11,076 nt of DNA from GCA-016699105 sp036518915 (GTDB lineage: Bacteria > Patescibacteriota > Saccharimonadia > UBA4664). The stretch is from positions 1 through 11,076 of the forward strand of contig DATDME010000043.1 in the NCBI GenBank assembly GCA_036518915.1, in the 5' to 3' direction. The notes under the pieces were generated by a model. The model worked only from the letters and a program-made list of their open reading frames with translations. It had not been told where the DNA came from and ran no database searches. The position numbers were made by a program, and so were the translations under genes. The stretch's first letter is position 1, and every line of letters begins with the position of its first letter. Below are positions 1 to 5,956 of this stretch, piece after piece.

Positions 1-227
1 TTGAGCAGTACCACCGGGAGGTCAAACAGCTCACTGGCATTGCCAAGTGCCAGGCCCGCAATACCCGAGCTCAGCGCAAACATATCGTAACGGCTATTCT
101 GGCCTGGATAGTGCTCCACGCTCAGGCGCAGGCGAACCATAAGACAATGTATCAATTGAAGGACGAACCGTTACGAGCATTCCAAGCGCAGCTGTGGCGG
201 CGTCCTTACACTGCGTTTACGGTGTAG
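1..227 (+). CDS. Transposase, C-terminal fragment (DDE type)
   Basis: An open frame runs from the left edge (first full codon at base 3) to a TAG at 225-227, giving 74 residues. The segment starting EQYHREVKQLTGIAKCQ and continuing with ARNTRAQRKHIVTAILAW resembles the C-terminal part of DDE transposases of the IS4/IS701 type. There the Glu of an E-x-x-HR-x-x-K stretch is the last catalytic acid, followed by a conserved R/Q-rich helix (Q-R-K-H-I). The catalytic Asp residues and the N-terminus lie outside the window, so it cannot be said whether the gene is intact. Just after the stop, at about 228-242, is GTGCGAAAGTCCTG, which may be the terminal inverted repeat of the element, but its partner is not visible. 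The family call is from recollection of motif style. Confidence 0.6.
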   Translation, partial: EQYHREVKQLTGIAKCQARNTRAQRKHIVTAILAWIVLHAQAQANHKTMYQLKDEPLRAFQAQLWRRPYTAFTV

Positions 228-275
228 AGTGCGAAAGTCCTGTACCAAATAAAACAACCTCACAGGCGCAACTCT

Positions 276-312
276 CATTGAAAAAGCCCCACTGCGTGAG
301 GCTTTTTCAATG
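276..312. terminator. Bidirectional rho-independent-type hairpin
   Basis: A perfect 13-bp stem (276-288 with 300-312) carries AAAAAGCC on one arm and GGCTTTTT on the other, around an 11-nt loop. The A and T tracts within the arms give a U-rich 3' arm on either strand. It could end transcription from the transposase side (plus) and from the peptidase-like gene that stops at 387 (minus). No separate T-run follows on either side. Confidence 0.55.
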
Positions 313-386
313 GTGCGGCAAGTGGTGAAAAGTTGGAACTCTATCTTGCAAGAGGTAGCCGACTTGAAAGAGCTTATCGACGCAAT

Positions 387-968
387 CTAGATATCAATTT
401 CTTTGGCGATCCAGGCGCATTCCTCTAAGGCGACCAGTTCTAATTGTGCCGGGAAGGCCTTTAGGAGTTCGAGTGATTCATCAGTGGCGCGGAACTCAGT
501 ACTCCCATAATGCACAAGCAATCGAATCGGCAATGTTCCAAGGCCCTTTAGAACACTGTTGCTAGTACTGAAGAAATAGTATGTCGAGAACAGGCATGCG
601 CCGGCTGAAGATCCTCCAACAACTTTCCCCCGAATGGACGCGATGAAGTCGGGATATTTTTGCATATCTTTCACAAGCTCATCTGTTTCACCGCCGGTAA
701 TGTGGATTGTTTTAGCGCTCTGGATTTGGTTAATCAGATTTTCATGGGTCGCATTAATTACTTTGATATCAAGTTTGGTTTGAGCCAAAATAAATTGTTT
801 TTCGCGCTCATAGACTTCGATGCGATCAGCCTCATCGCGACGAGCAAACCCGATAAATAGTACTTCGTCTCCATCAGATAATTGCCTGGTCAGTTCGTGG
901 AAGTAGGAATCATTGCGCTCGTCATGAAGTCTGAGGCGACCACCATGTAAGAGAAAAGTTGTCTTCAT
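387..968 (-). CDS. Peptidase E-like (S51 family) / class I glutamine amidotransferase-like protein
   Basis: The 193-residue product has the architecture of peptidase family S51 (dipeptidase E, cyanophycinase relatives). It begins with a beta-strand and LLHGG, has VLFIGFARRDE at about 36-46 and HITGGETDEL at about 89-98. The nucleophile-elbow motif is GGSSAGACLFS at 118-128, with Ser121 the probable nucleophile. His153 in LLVHYG is a candidate catalytic His. Known S51 members cleave Asp-X dipeptides or related bonds in the cytoplasm; the substrate here is unknown. The ATG at 968 was chosen over the in-frame TTG at 986 because the protein aligns with family N-termini from MKTTFLLHGG. There is no Shine-Dalgarno. 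Instead an extended -10, TGCTATCAT, lies 8 nt upstream, suggesting a nearly leaderless transcript. It is transcribed away from the tRNA gene, with a palindrome between them. Confidence 0.8.
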   Translation of the reverse strand: MKTTFLLHGGRLRLHDERNDSYFHELTRQLSDGDEVLFIGFARRDEADRIEVYEREKQFILAQTKLDIKVINATHENLINQIQSAKTIHITGGETDELVKDMQKYPDFIASIRGKVVGGSSAGACLFSTYYFFSTSNSVLKGLGTLPIRLLVHYGSTEFRATDESLELLKAFPAQLELVALEECAWIAKEIDI

Positions 969-976
969 AGGATTGT

Positions 977-985
977 ATGATAGCA
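977..985 (-). promoter_or_regulatory. Extended -10 promoter of the peptidase-like gene
   Basis: On the minus strand TGCTATCAT (TGn plus a TATAAT-like hexamer) ends 8 nt before the ATG at 968. No Shine-Dalgarno lies between, so the transcript would have almost no leader. No clear -35 was seen; upstream is the T-rich arm of the palindrome. TACAAT further downstream is a competing -10 but would place the start of transcription inside the gene. Confidence 0.35.
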
Positions 986-1012
986 AAAAGAAGCCATTAA
1001 TGGCTTCTTTTT
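985..1012. terminator. 28-bp perfect palindrome, likely terminator of tRNA-Arg
   Basis: AAAAAGAAGCCA and TGGCTTCTTTTT form a 12-bp stem closed by TTAA; the whole 28 bp is self-complementary. On the minus strand it lies 14 bp past the 3' end of tRNA-Arg and ends in a T-tract, as an intrinsic terminator should. It also sits immediately upstream of the peptidase-like gene's -10 and supplies bases next to that promoter. Confidence 0.65.
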
Positions 1013-1026
1013 AAGTATAAGAACAT

Positions 1027-1102
1027 TGGTGCGCCCGGAGGGATTTGAACCCCCGACACCCAGTACCGGAAACTGGTGCTCTATCCCCTGAGCTACGGGC
1101 GC
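1027..1102 (-). tRNA. tRNA-Arg (anticodon CCG)
   Basis: The minus strand folds into a complete 76-nt cloverleaf. Acceptor arms GCGCCCG and CGGGCGC pair over 7 bp, the D stem is GCTC/GAGC, and the anticodon stem is CCAGT/ACTGG. The loop TTCCGGT places CCG at positions 34-36, reading the Arg codon CGG. The variable loop is GTGTC, and the T arm is GGGGG-TTCAAAT-CCCTC with one G-U pair. The discriminator is A and the CCA end is encoded (TGGT at 1027-1030 on the plus strand is the complement of ACCA). The 28-bp palindrome downstream is a plausible terminator. Confidence 0.97.
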
Positions 1103-1117
1103 GGACCGGTCACAAAA

Positions 1118-1123
1118 ATTGTA
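1118..1123 (-). promoter_or_regulatory. Possible -10 box of tRNA-Arg
   Basis: The minus strand reads TACAAT followed by TTTTGTGACC, placing a transcription start about 8-10 nt upstream of the mature tRNA 5' end at 1102. No convincing -35 is visible in the end of the neighbouring gene, so the call is weak. Confidence 0.3.
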
Positions 1124-1134
1124 ACCTACCTAGA

Positions 1135-1956
1135 TTAGTACGCTTGCGAAGATTTCTCAAGTTCCTGGGCGGCTAGGCGAGACTGCAAGTCGTGCAGGCG
1201 GGCCTGGTTGACCATGACATTTACGATGATGGCCACAATGACCACGATGTAGTTGGCGGGATGGGTCTCGGCTCTGGAGCCGGCCGGCAGGGCTTTTAGT
1301 TGGATGTAGCGCACGAGCGGTACGGGCATAAGGACAGTTGTGACCGCGAGAATAACCAATCCGCCGAGGAACGGGATGAAATATAGCATGTTCACCAAGC
1401 CCACCAACGCGTTGGCGGCGGCCACTTCCCAGAAGTGACCTTTAACGATATGCAGGCTGCGCTTCATAGCGGCGGCGCCAAACACATTGTCTTCGACGGC
1501 CACATACAGGCTGTAGCTAAACCAAACCGCAAAAATGATGCCCGGCACGATAAGCAAGATAAGCCCGCCCACAATTGTCAGACCCACGAGGAGCGCGGTT
1601 AGGAAGAGTTTGACGGGCTGGACCCAGCCGGCGGGGCGGGCTTCAGACAGCTCCAGGCGGCGGCCACGGATGGCGGCCAGCATGATTGCTATGTTCATCC
1701 AAGCCACGTACATGGCGCCGATGATGGCCGCTACCACCACGGCCGCGCTGAGCACTAAGCCTACCAGCGGCATAATTTTTGCCATCACAACCACCACGAG
1801 CCCGGCCGCCACCACGAGCCCTACTATCATCAGCAACAGCATGACCAGCGGTTTCCAGGCTAGCTTGAAAGCCTCCCAAGCAGGCATAACCAAGGAAAAC
1901 GGGTTCGAATCATAAACGGACGCGGGCCGGGCCGGACTAGCAAGCTGTTGTTCCAT
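1135..1956 (-). CDS. Polytopic membrane protein, function unknown
   Basis: The 273-residue protein has a short polar N-terminus followed by about five or six hydrophobic segments, at roughly 36-58, 62-95, 115-153 (long, possibly two helices), 180-215 and 235-250, then a charged tail. The stretch GGLILLIVPGIIFAVWFSYSL-type at 130-150, followed by YVAVEDNVFGAAAMKRS and VKGHFWEV (about 151-178), resembles the motif shared by DUF975/UPF0259-like and glycerophosphodiesterase membrane-domain proteins. That motif suggests an integral membrane role but no specific reaction. The ATG at 1956 was chosen because AGGAGA lies 9 nt upstream on the minus strand and the sequence before it is basic and non-hydrophobic. 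The gene ends 32 bp before tRNA-Arg on the same strand. It diverges from the unknown-protein/murB unit, with interleaved promoters. Confidence 0.75.
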   Translation of the reverse strand: MEQQLASPARPASVYDSNPFSLVMPAWEAFKLAWKPLVMLLLMIVGLVVAAGLVVVVMAKIMPLVGLVLSAAVVVAAIIGAMYVAWMNIAIMLAAIRGRRLELSEARPAGWVQPVKLFLTALLVGLTIVGGLILLIVPGIIFAVWFSYSLYVAVEDNVFGAAAMKRSLHIVKGHFWEVAAANALVGLVNMLYFIPFLGGLVILAVTTVLMPVPLVRYIQLKALPAGSRAETHPANYIVVIVAIIVNVMVNQARLHDLQSRLAAQELEKSSQAY

Positions 1957-1977
1957 ATTCACTTGTCTCCTGATAAT

Positions 1978-2006
1978 AGTATGAGGAGACTTTGGACGGA
2001 CGTCAA
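1978..2006 (-). promoter_or_regulatory. Promoter of the membrane protein gene
   Basis: On the minus strand TTGACG (2006-2001) and CATACT (1983-1978) are separated by exactly 17 bp. The expected start near 1971 gives a short leader beginning at about the AGGAGA Shine-Dalgarno. Its -35 is interleaved with the opposing promoter at 1992-2021. Confidence 0.5.
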
Positions 2007-2021
2007 TTTCTCCGGTATGCT
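1992..2021 (+). promoter_or_regulatory. Promoter of the unknown protein-murB unit
   Basis: TTGGAC (1992-1997) and TATGCT (2016-2021) are 18 bp apart. The A of the ATG at 2028 is the seventh base after the -10, the normal distance to a transcription start, and no Shine-Dalgarno precedes that ATG. A leaderless transcript is inferred. Confidence 0.45.
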
Positions 2022-2027
2022 GATGGT

Positions 2028-2426
2028 ATGAACGAAACCTCCGCCACCGACGCCACAAAAACCGCATTGGAAAACAGCGTTAACTGGTTCTTATCCGACA
2101 AGCTCCAGGACGCTGGCACGTCTATCGCCACCAAAAAGTACCTGACGGCCGACAACCAATTGGTATACCTCACCCGGCTGAATACCGCCGAGCCCACTAT
2201 ACCCAAGGTGAAGATCCAGCAGTTTGTGCGGGTTGACCATGGCGTGCGTGAGGCCGGCTACCAGCTGTTTGGCGACCACCGGTTCCTGAAGTACACCAAT
2301 GAAATGATTTTTGGGACCCAGCCCAACACGGCGGCCGGCAACCAAACCGAGGACGTCAGCGAAGCCGAGGCGGCGGACCTGCTGAACCTGGTCAATAGCT
2401 TAACGACCGCCCGCCAGACGCTGTAA
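2028..2426 (+). CDS. Hypothetical protein upstream of murB
   Basis: I do not recognise this 132-residue protein. It is polar and soluble-looking with no signal peptide or membrane segment. The first half carries a basic/aromatic region (about residues 30-85, with LVYLTRLN, KVKIQQFVRVDHGVREAGYQLFGDHRFLKYT); the C-terminus is an acidic, Ala/Leu-rich helix (about 104-132). The ATG at 2028 is preferred over the in-frame ATG at 1992, because the latter lies on the -35 of the promoter that would drive the gene. There is no Shine-Dalgarno, consistent with leaderless translation. Its TAA at 2424-2426 abuts the murB ATG at 2427 with no gap, so the two are very likely co-transcribed and translationally coupled. 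The function cannot be inferred from this linkage alone. Confidence 0.75.
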   Translation: MNETSATDATKTALENSVNWFLSDKLQDAGTSIATKKYLTADNQLVYLTRLNTAEPTIPKVKIQQFVRVDHGVREAGYQLFGDHRFLKYTNEMIFGTQPNTAAGNQTEDVSEAEAADLLNLVNSLTTARQTL

Positions 2427-3467
2427 ATGACTGAGGTACGTGAACCTGCCGGGCTACAACGCGGCGTGCGCCTGGCCGGCTACACCACCATACGCATCGG
2501 CGGCCCGGCTGACGCGCTGGTAGTGGTGCGCACGGCCGCCGAGCTTGAAGCCGCCTGCCGTTGGGCGGCTGAGCAGCACCTGCCGGTGGTGGTGCTGGGC
2601 GAAGGCTCAAATATGGTGGTGAGTGACGAGCCATTGCATATTCTGGCATTGAAGTTGGAACTGCCCGGGTTTGAAGTGCTCGATGAAGACGCCCACGGCG
2701 TGACGCTGCGCGTGGGCGGCGGCGAGCATTGGGACGATGTCGTGCGCCGCACGGTGGAGCATGGCTGGTGTGGCCTGGAAGCCCTGTCGATGATTCCGGG
2801 GACGGCCGGCGCGGCGCCGGTGCAAAATGCCGGGGCTTACGGCCAGGAAACGGCCGACACACTCGTGGAACTGGAAGCCTACGACCTGCGCGCTGGTGAT
2901 TTTATAACGTTTAGCAAGGCACACTGCAGCTTTAGCTACCGGTCAAGCCGCTTCCGTGAAGCCGACGCGGGCCGCTACGTGATCACCAGCGTGACGTTTC
3001 GGCTGCGCAAGGGCCGGCCGGCCGCGCCCACGTACAAGCCGCTCGTAAAATACTTGGCCGACCACCAGATTGAGCAGCCCAGCGTGGCGCAAATCCGCGA
3101 GGCCGTGATGGCAGTACGCCGCCGCATTCTGCCTGATCCCAGCGTGGTGCCCAACGCCGGTTCGTTTTTCAAAAACCCCATAATTAGCGCTGAGCAGTTC
3201 CACGAACTCGAACAAGACCACGAGAACGTGGTGTCATTCCCCTACGGCGAAAACTTCAAAATTAGCGCCGGCTGGCTGCTCGACCAGTGCGGCTTTAAGG
3301 GCAGCGAGCACTTCGGCCTGAAGATTTGGGAGCACCATGCCCTGGTGATTACCAATCCGCAGGGGGCGGATTTTGAGCATCTCATGAAACTGGTGAAGCT
3401 TATGCAAGACACGGTTAAGAGACGTTTTGGTATTGAGCTTGAGCAGGAGCCGCTGCTGATCCGCTAG
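2427..3467 (+). CDS. murB: UDP-N-acetylenolpyruvoylglucosamine reductase (MurB)
   Basis: MurB is an FAD enzyme that uses NADPH to reduce UDP-GlcNAc-enolpyruvate to UDP-MurNAc, the second committed step of cytoplasmic peptidoglycan precursor synthesis. The 346-residue protein has the full family signature: YTTIRIGGPAD (19-29) and LGEGSNMVVSD (57-67) of the FAD domain, and IPGTAGAAPVQNAGAYGQE (123-141). Further on are CSFSYRSSRF (167-176), NAGSFFKNP (243-251) with the proton-donating Ser246, and LEQEPLLIR at the C-terminus with the probable catalytic Glu341. The segment with YKPL at about 203-206 and the length of about 345 fit the type I (E. coli-like) form. It starts directly after the preceding stop codon and has no Shine-Dalgarno, so it probably depends on coupling. 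Its TAG overlaps the stop of the convergent gene in a shared CTAG. Confidence 0.96.
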   Translation: MTEVREPAGLQRGVRLAGYTTIRIGGPADALVVVRTAAELEAACRWAAEQHLPVVVLGEGSNMVVSDEPLHILALKLELPGFEVLDEDAHGVTLRVGGGEHWDDVVRRTVEHGWCGLEALSMIPGTAGAAPVQNAGAYGQETADTLVELEAYDLRAGDFITFSKAHCSFSYRSSRFREADAGRYVITSVTFRLRKGRPAAPTYKPLVKYLADHQIEQPSVAQIREAVMAVRRRILPDPSVVPNAGSFFKNPIISAEQFHELEQDHENVVSFPYGENFKISAGWLLDQCGFKGSEHFGLKIWEHHALVITNPQGADFEHLMKLVKLMQDTVKRRFGIELEQEPLLIR

Positions 3468-3754
3468 CGGGTGTTGGACTCGGAGATCGTGAGAATGAGT
3501 TTGTCCATGCGCTGGTTCACCATGTCGAACCGTTGGCCTAACTCATGGCGGACGGTATTGATTTCGCTGGAGAGCTCAAGCTTGTCGGAGCGGATATCGG
3601 CCCGAATGGATGCAATGTCAGACTCAATGCTATCAAGCCGCTGGGCGGTTTGGCCAAGTCGGAAAACTTTGCTGGCCAGCCATAAGAAACCACCCATAAC
3701 GAGGGCCACGGTTGAGGCAATGGTGCTGATGGTGGTCCAATCAATGGTGCTCAT
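3464..3754 (-). CDS. Small membrane-anchored coiled-coil protein
   Basis: The 96-residue product has one hydrophobic helix near the N-terminus (about 9-28, TISTIASTVALVMGGFLWLA). A long charged heptad-like region follows (about 35-92, QRLDSIESDIASIRADIRS onward) that should form a coiled coil. No catalytic motif is visible. It could be a small structural or scaffolding protein; phage-type small membrane proteins look similar, but no phage genes are nearby. The ATG at 3754 is preferred to the one at 3778 because GGGAGG lies 8 nt upstream of it. A near-consensus promoter (3799-3827) precedes it, so it need not rely on read-through from trxAB. It converges on murB; the two stops overlap by 4 bp. 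Confidence 0.7.
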   Translation of the reverse strand: MSTIDWTTISTIASTVALVMGGFLWLASKVFRLGQTAQRLDSIESDIASIRADIRSDKLELSSEINTVRHELGQRFDMVNQRMDKLILTISESNTR

Positions 3755-3798
3755 GGTTTTTGCCTCCCGGTTATACATTTCGTATCTATTCTATTTCT

Positions 3799-3827
3799 AG
3801 TATAGCGTACGGTTTTTGTATGGTCAA
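3799..3827 (-). promoter_or_regulatory. Promoter of the coiled-coil protein gene
   Basis: On the minus strand TTGACC (3827-3822) and TATACT (3804-3799) are separated by exactly 17 bp, one of the best sigma-70-type matches in the window. It lies between the trxB stop and the small gene and would give a leader of about 37 nt containing the GGGAGG ribosome binding site. Confidence 0.6.
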
Positions 3828-3841
3828 TAGCCGGCGGCGAG

Positions 3842-4813
3842 TTAGATGGCGGCTTTGGCGGGTACGCCGGCCGGCAGCTCGTGGTGCTGCTCCAGGAATT
3901 TTTCGGCGTCGAGGGCGGCCATGCAGCCGGTGCCGGCCGAGGTAACGGCCTGGCGGTAGCGTGGGTCCTGCACGTCGCCGGCAGCAAACACGCCGGGCAC
4001 GCTGGTGGTGACGCCGGTGGTTTTAACGTAGCCCTTGTCGTCAATATCGAGCTGGCCCTTGAACAGCTCAGAATTGGGCTTGTGGCCGATGGCAATAAAC
4101 AGGCCGTCAATGGGCAACTGCGACTTGGCGCCGGACTGTGTGTCGGTGAGCTCCAGGCCGGTGAGCTGGCCGTCGCCCTGCAGCGCGGTAATTTGGGCGT
4201 TCCAGTGGAACTTAATTTTGGGGTTGGCTTTGGCGCGGTCCTGCATGACCTGGCTGGCGCGCAGGGTGTCGCGGCGGTGAATGACGGTCACGGAATTCGC
4301 AAATTTGGTGAGGAAAATGGCCTCTTCCATGGCGGAGTCGCCGCCGCCCACCACGGCAATATCTTTGCCGCGGAAGAAAAAGCCGTCGCAGGTGGCGCAG
4401 GCCGACACGCCGCGGCCCATGAGGTCCCATTCGCGGGGCAGGCCGAGCATAACCGGTGCGGCGCCGGTGGCCACGATGATGGTCTCGGCGCGGTATTCGT
4501 CATCGCCCACCCACACGCCAAACGGGCGCGCGCCAAAATCAACCCGCGTGACCTTTTTGGTGATAATTTCGGTACCGAAACTGGCGGCTTGCTCGCGCAT
4601 CTGTATCATGAGTTGCGGGCCCTGCAAACCAACCACGCCCGGGAAATTCTCGATCTCGGTGGTGTTCATGAGCTGGCCGCCCGGTTGGTCGCCCGTGCCG
4701 GCCGGCTCACCCTCAATTAACAGAGGTTTGAGGCTGGCCCGCGCGGTGTAGATGGCGGCCGTCAGCCCAGCCGGGCCCGAGCCAATAATAATTACCGAAC
4801 GGATGTCTGCCAC
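3842..4813 (-). CDS. trxB: Thioredoxin reductase (TrxB)
   Basis: TrxB passes electrons from NADPH through FAD and a CxxC disulfide to thioredoxin in the cytoplasm. The 323-residue protein has the FAD-binding GSGPAG (11-16) and PGGQLMNTTEIENFPG (44-59). It also has the redox motif CATC (Cys139, Cys142), the NADPH-binding GGGDSAMEEA (156-165) with HRRDTLRAS (179-187), and AAGDVQDPRYRQAV (277-290) of the C-terminal FAD domain. Length and order match low-molecular-weight bacterial TrxB. Translation starts at a GTG (4813) with GAGGGG 8 nt upstream. The gene follows trxA after a 30-nt gap on the same strand, so they form one operon. With the divergent nrdJ, this is the expected reducing system for the ribonucleotide reductase. 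Confidence 0.95.
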   Translation of the reverse strand: MADIRSVIIIGSGPAGLTAAIYTARASLKPLLIEGEPAGTGDQPGGQLMNTTEIENFPGVVGLQGPQLMIQMREQAASFGTEIITKKVTRVDFGARPFGVWVGDDEYRAETIIVATGAAPVMLGLPREWDLMGRGVSACATCDGFFFRGKDIAVVGGGDSAMEEAIFLTKFANSVTVIHRRDTLRASQVMQDRAKANPKIKFHWNAQITALQGDGQLTGLELTDTQSGAKSQLPIDGLFIAIGHKPNSELFKGQLDIDDKGYVKTTGVTTSVPGVFAAGDVQDPRYRQAVTSAGTGCMAALDAEKFLEQHHELPAGVPAKAAI

Positions 4814-4843
4814 AAACGTGTCCCCTCTCTATGGAATGTTAGC

Positions 4844-5164
4844 TTAAGCGGTAGCGGTACTCAGGACTGACACCAGCTTGTCTTTGGGTGTGAGGCCGAC
4901 GATGCGCTCCACCGGCTGGCCGCCCTTAAAGACGAACATGGTGGGGATGCCCTGGACGCCGAACTGGTTGGCGATGTCGGGATTCTCGTCCACATTCAGC
5001 TTGGCCACGGTAACCTTGCCGTCAAATTCTTTGGCCACGGCTTCGATGGTGGGTTCCATGGCAATGCACGGCCCGCACCACGAGGCCCAAAAGTCGACCA
5101 ACACCGGCTGGTCGGAGCTCAAAACGTCATCCTTGAATGACTGGCTGGTAACTGTTTTGATCAT
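4844..5164 (-). CDS. trxA: Thioredoxin (TrxA)
   Basis: This is a small dithiol-disulfide carrier of the cytoplasm. The 106 residues show the classical fold: VLVDFWASWCGPC at 21-33 with redox Cys30 and Cys33, the buried Asp24, and GIPT at 72-75 with cis-Pro74 facing the active site. The C-terminal GG-QPVERIVG motif (81-90) is also present. There is no signal peptide. A strong AGGAGG lies 4 nt before the ATG on the minus strand. It is the first gene of the trxA-trxB operon and diverges from nrdR. Its own promoter could not be located confidently between 5175 and 5300; a TTGTGA about 18 bp from TCATAT is only a weak candidate. The probable clients are NrdJ and other reductases. Confidence 0.96.
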   Translation of the reverse strand: MIKTVTSQSFKDDVLSSDQPVLVDFWASWCGPCIAMEPTIEAVAKEFDGKVTVAKLNVDENPDIANQFGVQGIPTMFVFKGGQPVERIVGLTPKDKLVSVLSTATA

Positions 5165-5341
5165 AGATCCTCCTTTACGCCCGGCCGGATTTTGACCATA
5201 TGAAAGAGGCCATTGTCCCCCTCACAAGCCTCGATGCACGATTTTTACATACGGCGACATCGCCAATCGTACCATGGAACGGCAGTTTGGTCATGCACGA
5301 GCAATTTGTCCCGCGCGTTTCGAACGGTTGTGGTTTTAATG

Positions 5342-5371
5342 TTGACGTCTACAATATGTAGCGTTCATAAT
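5342..5371 (+). promoter_or_regulatory. nrdR promoter
   Basis: TTGACG (5342-5347) and CATAAT (5366-5371) are 18 bp apart, predicting a start near 5378 and a leader of about 60 nt. The spacer between the two boxes is occupied almost entirely by a 16-bp NrdR-box-like sequence (5349-5364), and a second box lies just past the start. Confidence 0.6.
5349..5364. promoter_or_regulatory. NrdR box 1 (operator)
   Basis: CTACAATATGTAGCGT fits the published NrdR-box consensus as I recall it (aCaCwAtATaTwGtgt) at 12 of 16 positions, including the central CwAtAT and TwG core. It lies between the -35 and -10, where a bound repressor would block RNA polymerase. It is paired with a second box 16 bp downstream. 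Confidence 0.6.
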
Positions 5372-5380
5372 GCTAATGTA

Positions 5381-5396
5381 GCACAAGCAGTTGTGC
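5381..5396. promoter_or_regulatory. NrdR box 2 (operator)
   Basis: GCACAAGCAGTTGTGC is the heart of a 20-bp palindrome (5379-5398, arms TAGCACAA and TTGTGCTA). Its arms CACAA and TTGTG match the outer consensus of the NrdR box exactly, but the centre is GCAG rather than the usual TATA-like core. The linker to box 1 is 16 bp and the centres are 32 bp apart, the arrangement known for tandem NrdR boxes. Confidence 0.5.
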
Positions 5397-5423
5397 TATA
5401 GCAACTACAGAACGGAGGTACAG

Positions 5424-5444
5424 ATGAGGGGGATAAGCCCATGA
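5424..5444 (+). CDS. Possible 6-residue leader ORF overlapping the nrdR start
   Basis: GGAGG at 5414-5418 stands 5 nt before an ATG that opens MRGISP and stops at TGA 5442-5444. That stop overlaps the nrdR ATG (5441) in the sequence ATGA. The nrdR ATG has its own, less ideal GAGGGGG 8 nt upstream, and this lies inside the mini-ORF. The arrangement is typical of translational coupling, but so short an ORF could be accidental. Confidence 0.3.
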   Translation: MRGISP

Positions 5445-5911
5445 TCTGTCCATTCTGCGACCACACCGACACCAAGGTTGTGGATAAGCGCGAAAGCGAC
5501 GCGGTCAGCACCCGGCGGCGGCGCGAGTGCCTCAGTTGCCACCAGCGGTTTACGACCTATGAACGGGTAGAACAGCCCGACCTCGTCGTCGTTAAACACG
5601 ACGGCCGCCGTGAGAGCTTCAACGCGGAGAAGCTGAAAAACGGCATTCTACTCGCCGTCAAAAAACTGCCGGTGGAGGATGATAAGGTTGATGGCATGGT
5701 CGAGGCGATCGAGGCCGATTTACGCGGCAGCAAGCGCCGGGAAGTGCCAGCCGACCTGATAGGCGCATTGGTGATGGAGAAATTAAAAGCAGTTGACCAC
5801 GTGGCTTACATCAGGTTTGCTAGTGTGTGCAGGGGCTATACCGATGTGGAGTCTTTTTCGCGGGAGGTCAGCGAACTGCTCGAGAACCACCGATCGCGGG
5901 GTTCGGTTTAA
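5441..5911 (+). CDS. nrdR: Transcriptional repressor NrdR
   Basis: NrdR is the zinc-finger/ATP-cone repressor that senses ATP and dATP and shuts down ribonucleotide reductase genes by binding paired NrdR boxes. The 156-residue protein starts MICPFC and has the zinc ribbon Cys3, Cys6, Cys30 and Cys33. The basic DNA-contacting stretch STRRRRECLSCHQRFTTYER covers 23-42. An ATP-cone domain runs from about 49 to 139 (VVKHDGRRESFN, then AYIRFASVCRGYTDVESF). The length matches the family. The ATG at 5441 is supported because the zinc ribbon begins at residue 3. The promoter carries two NrdR boxes, so autorepression is likely. nrdJ follows on the same strand after 398 bp with no strong promoter of its own, so it may be read through from here. 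Confidence 0.96.
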   Translation: MICPFCDHTDTKVVDKRESDAVSTRRRRECLSCHQRFTTYERVEQPDLVVVKHDGRRESFNAEKLKNGILLAVKKLPVEDDKVDGMVEAIEADLRGSKRREVPADLIGALVMEKLKAVDHVAYIRFASVCRGYTDVESFSREVSELLENHRSRGSV

Positions 5912-5956
5912 AGCATTGCGAGGATTGTACTTTGATGTAGTACCAGGAACGACTGA

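Noticed and set aside
310..390. Short ORF MVRQVVKSWN... (26 codons) downstream of the transposase
   Set aside because: Its ATG is inside the terminator stem, it has no ribosome site and no recognisable content.
3881..4720. Long open frame antisense to trxB (about 280 codons, plus strand)
   Set aside because: Low-complexity Gly/Ala/His-rich translation mirroring trxB codon use; trxB itself has every catalytic motif.
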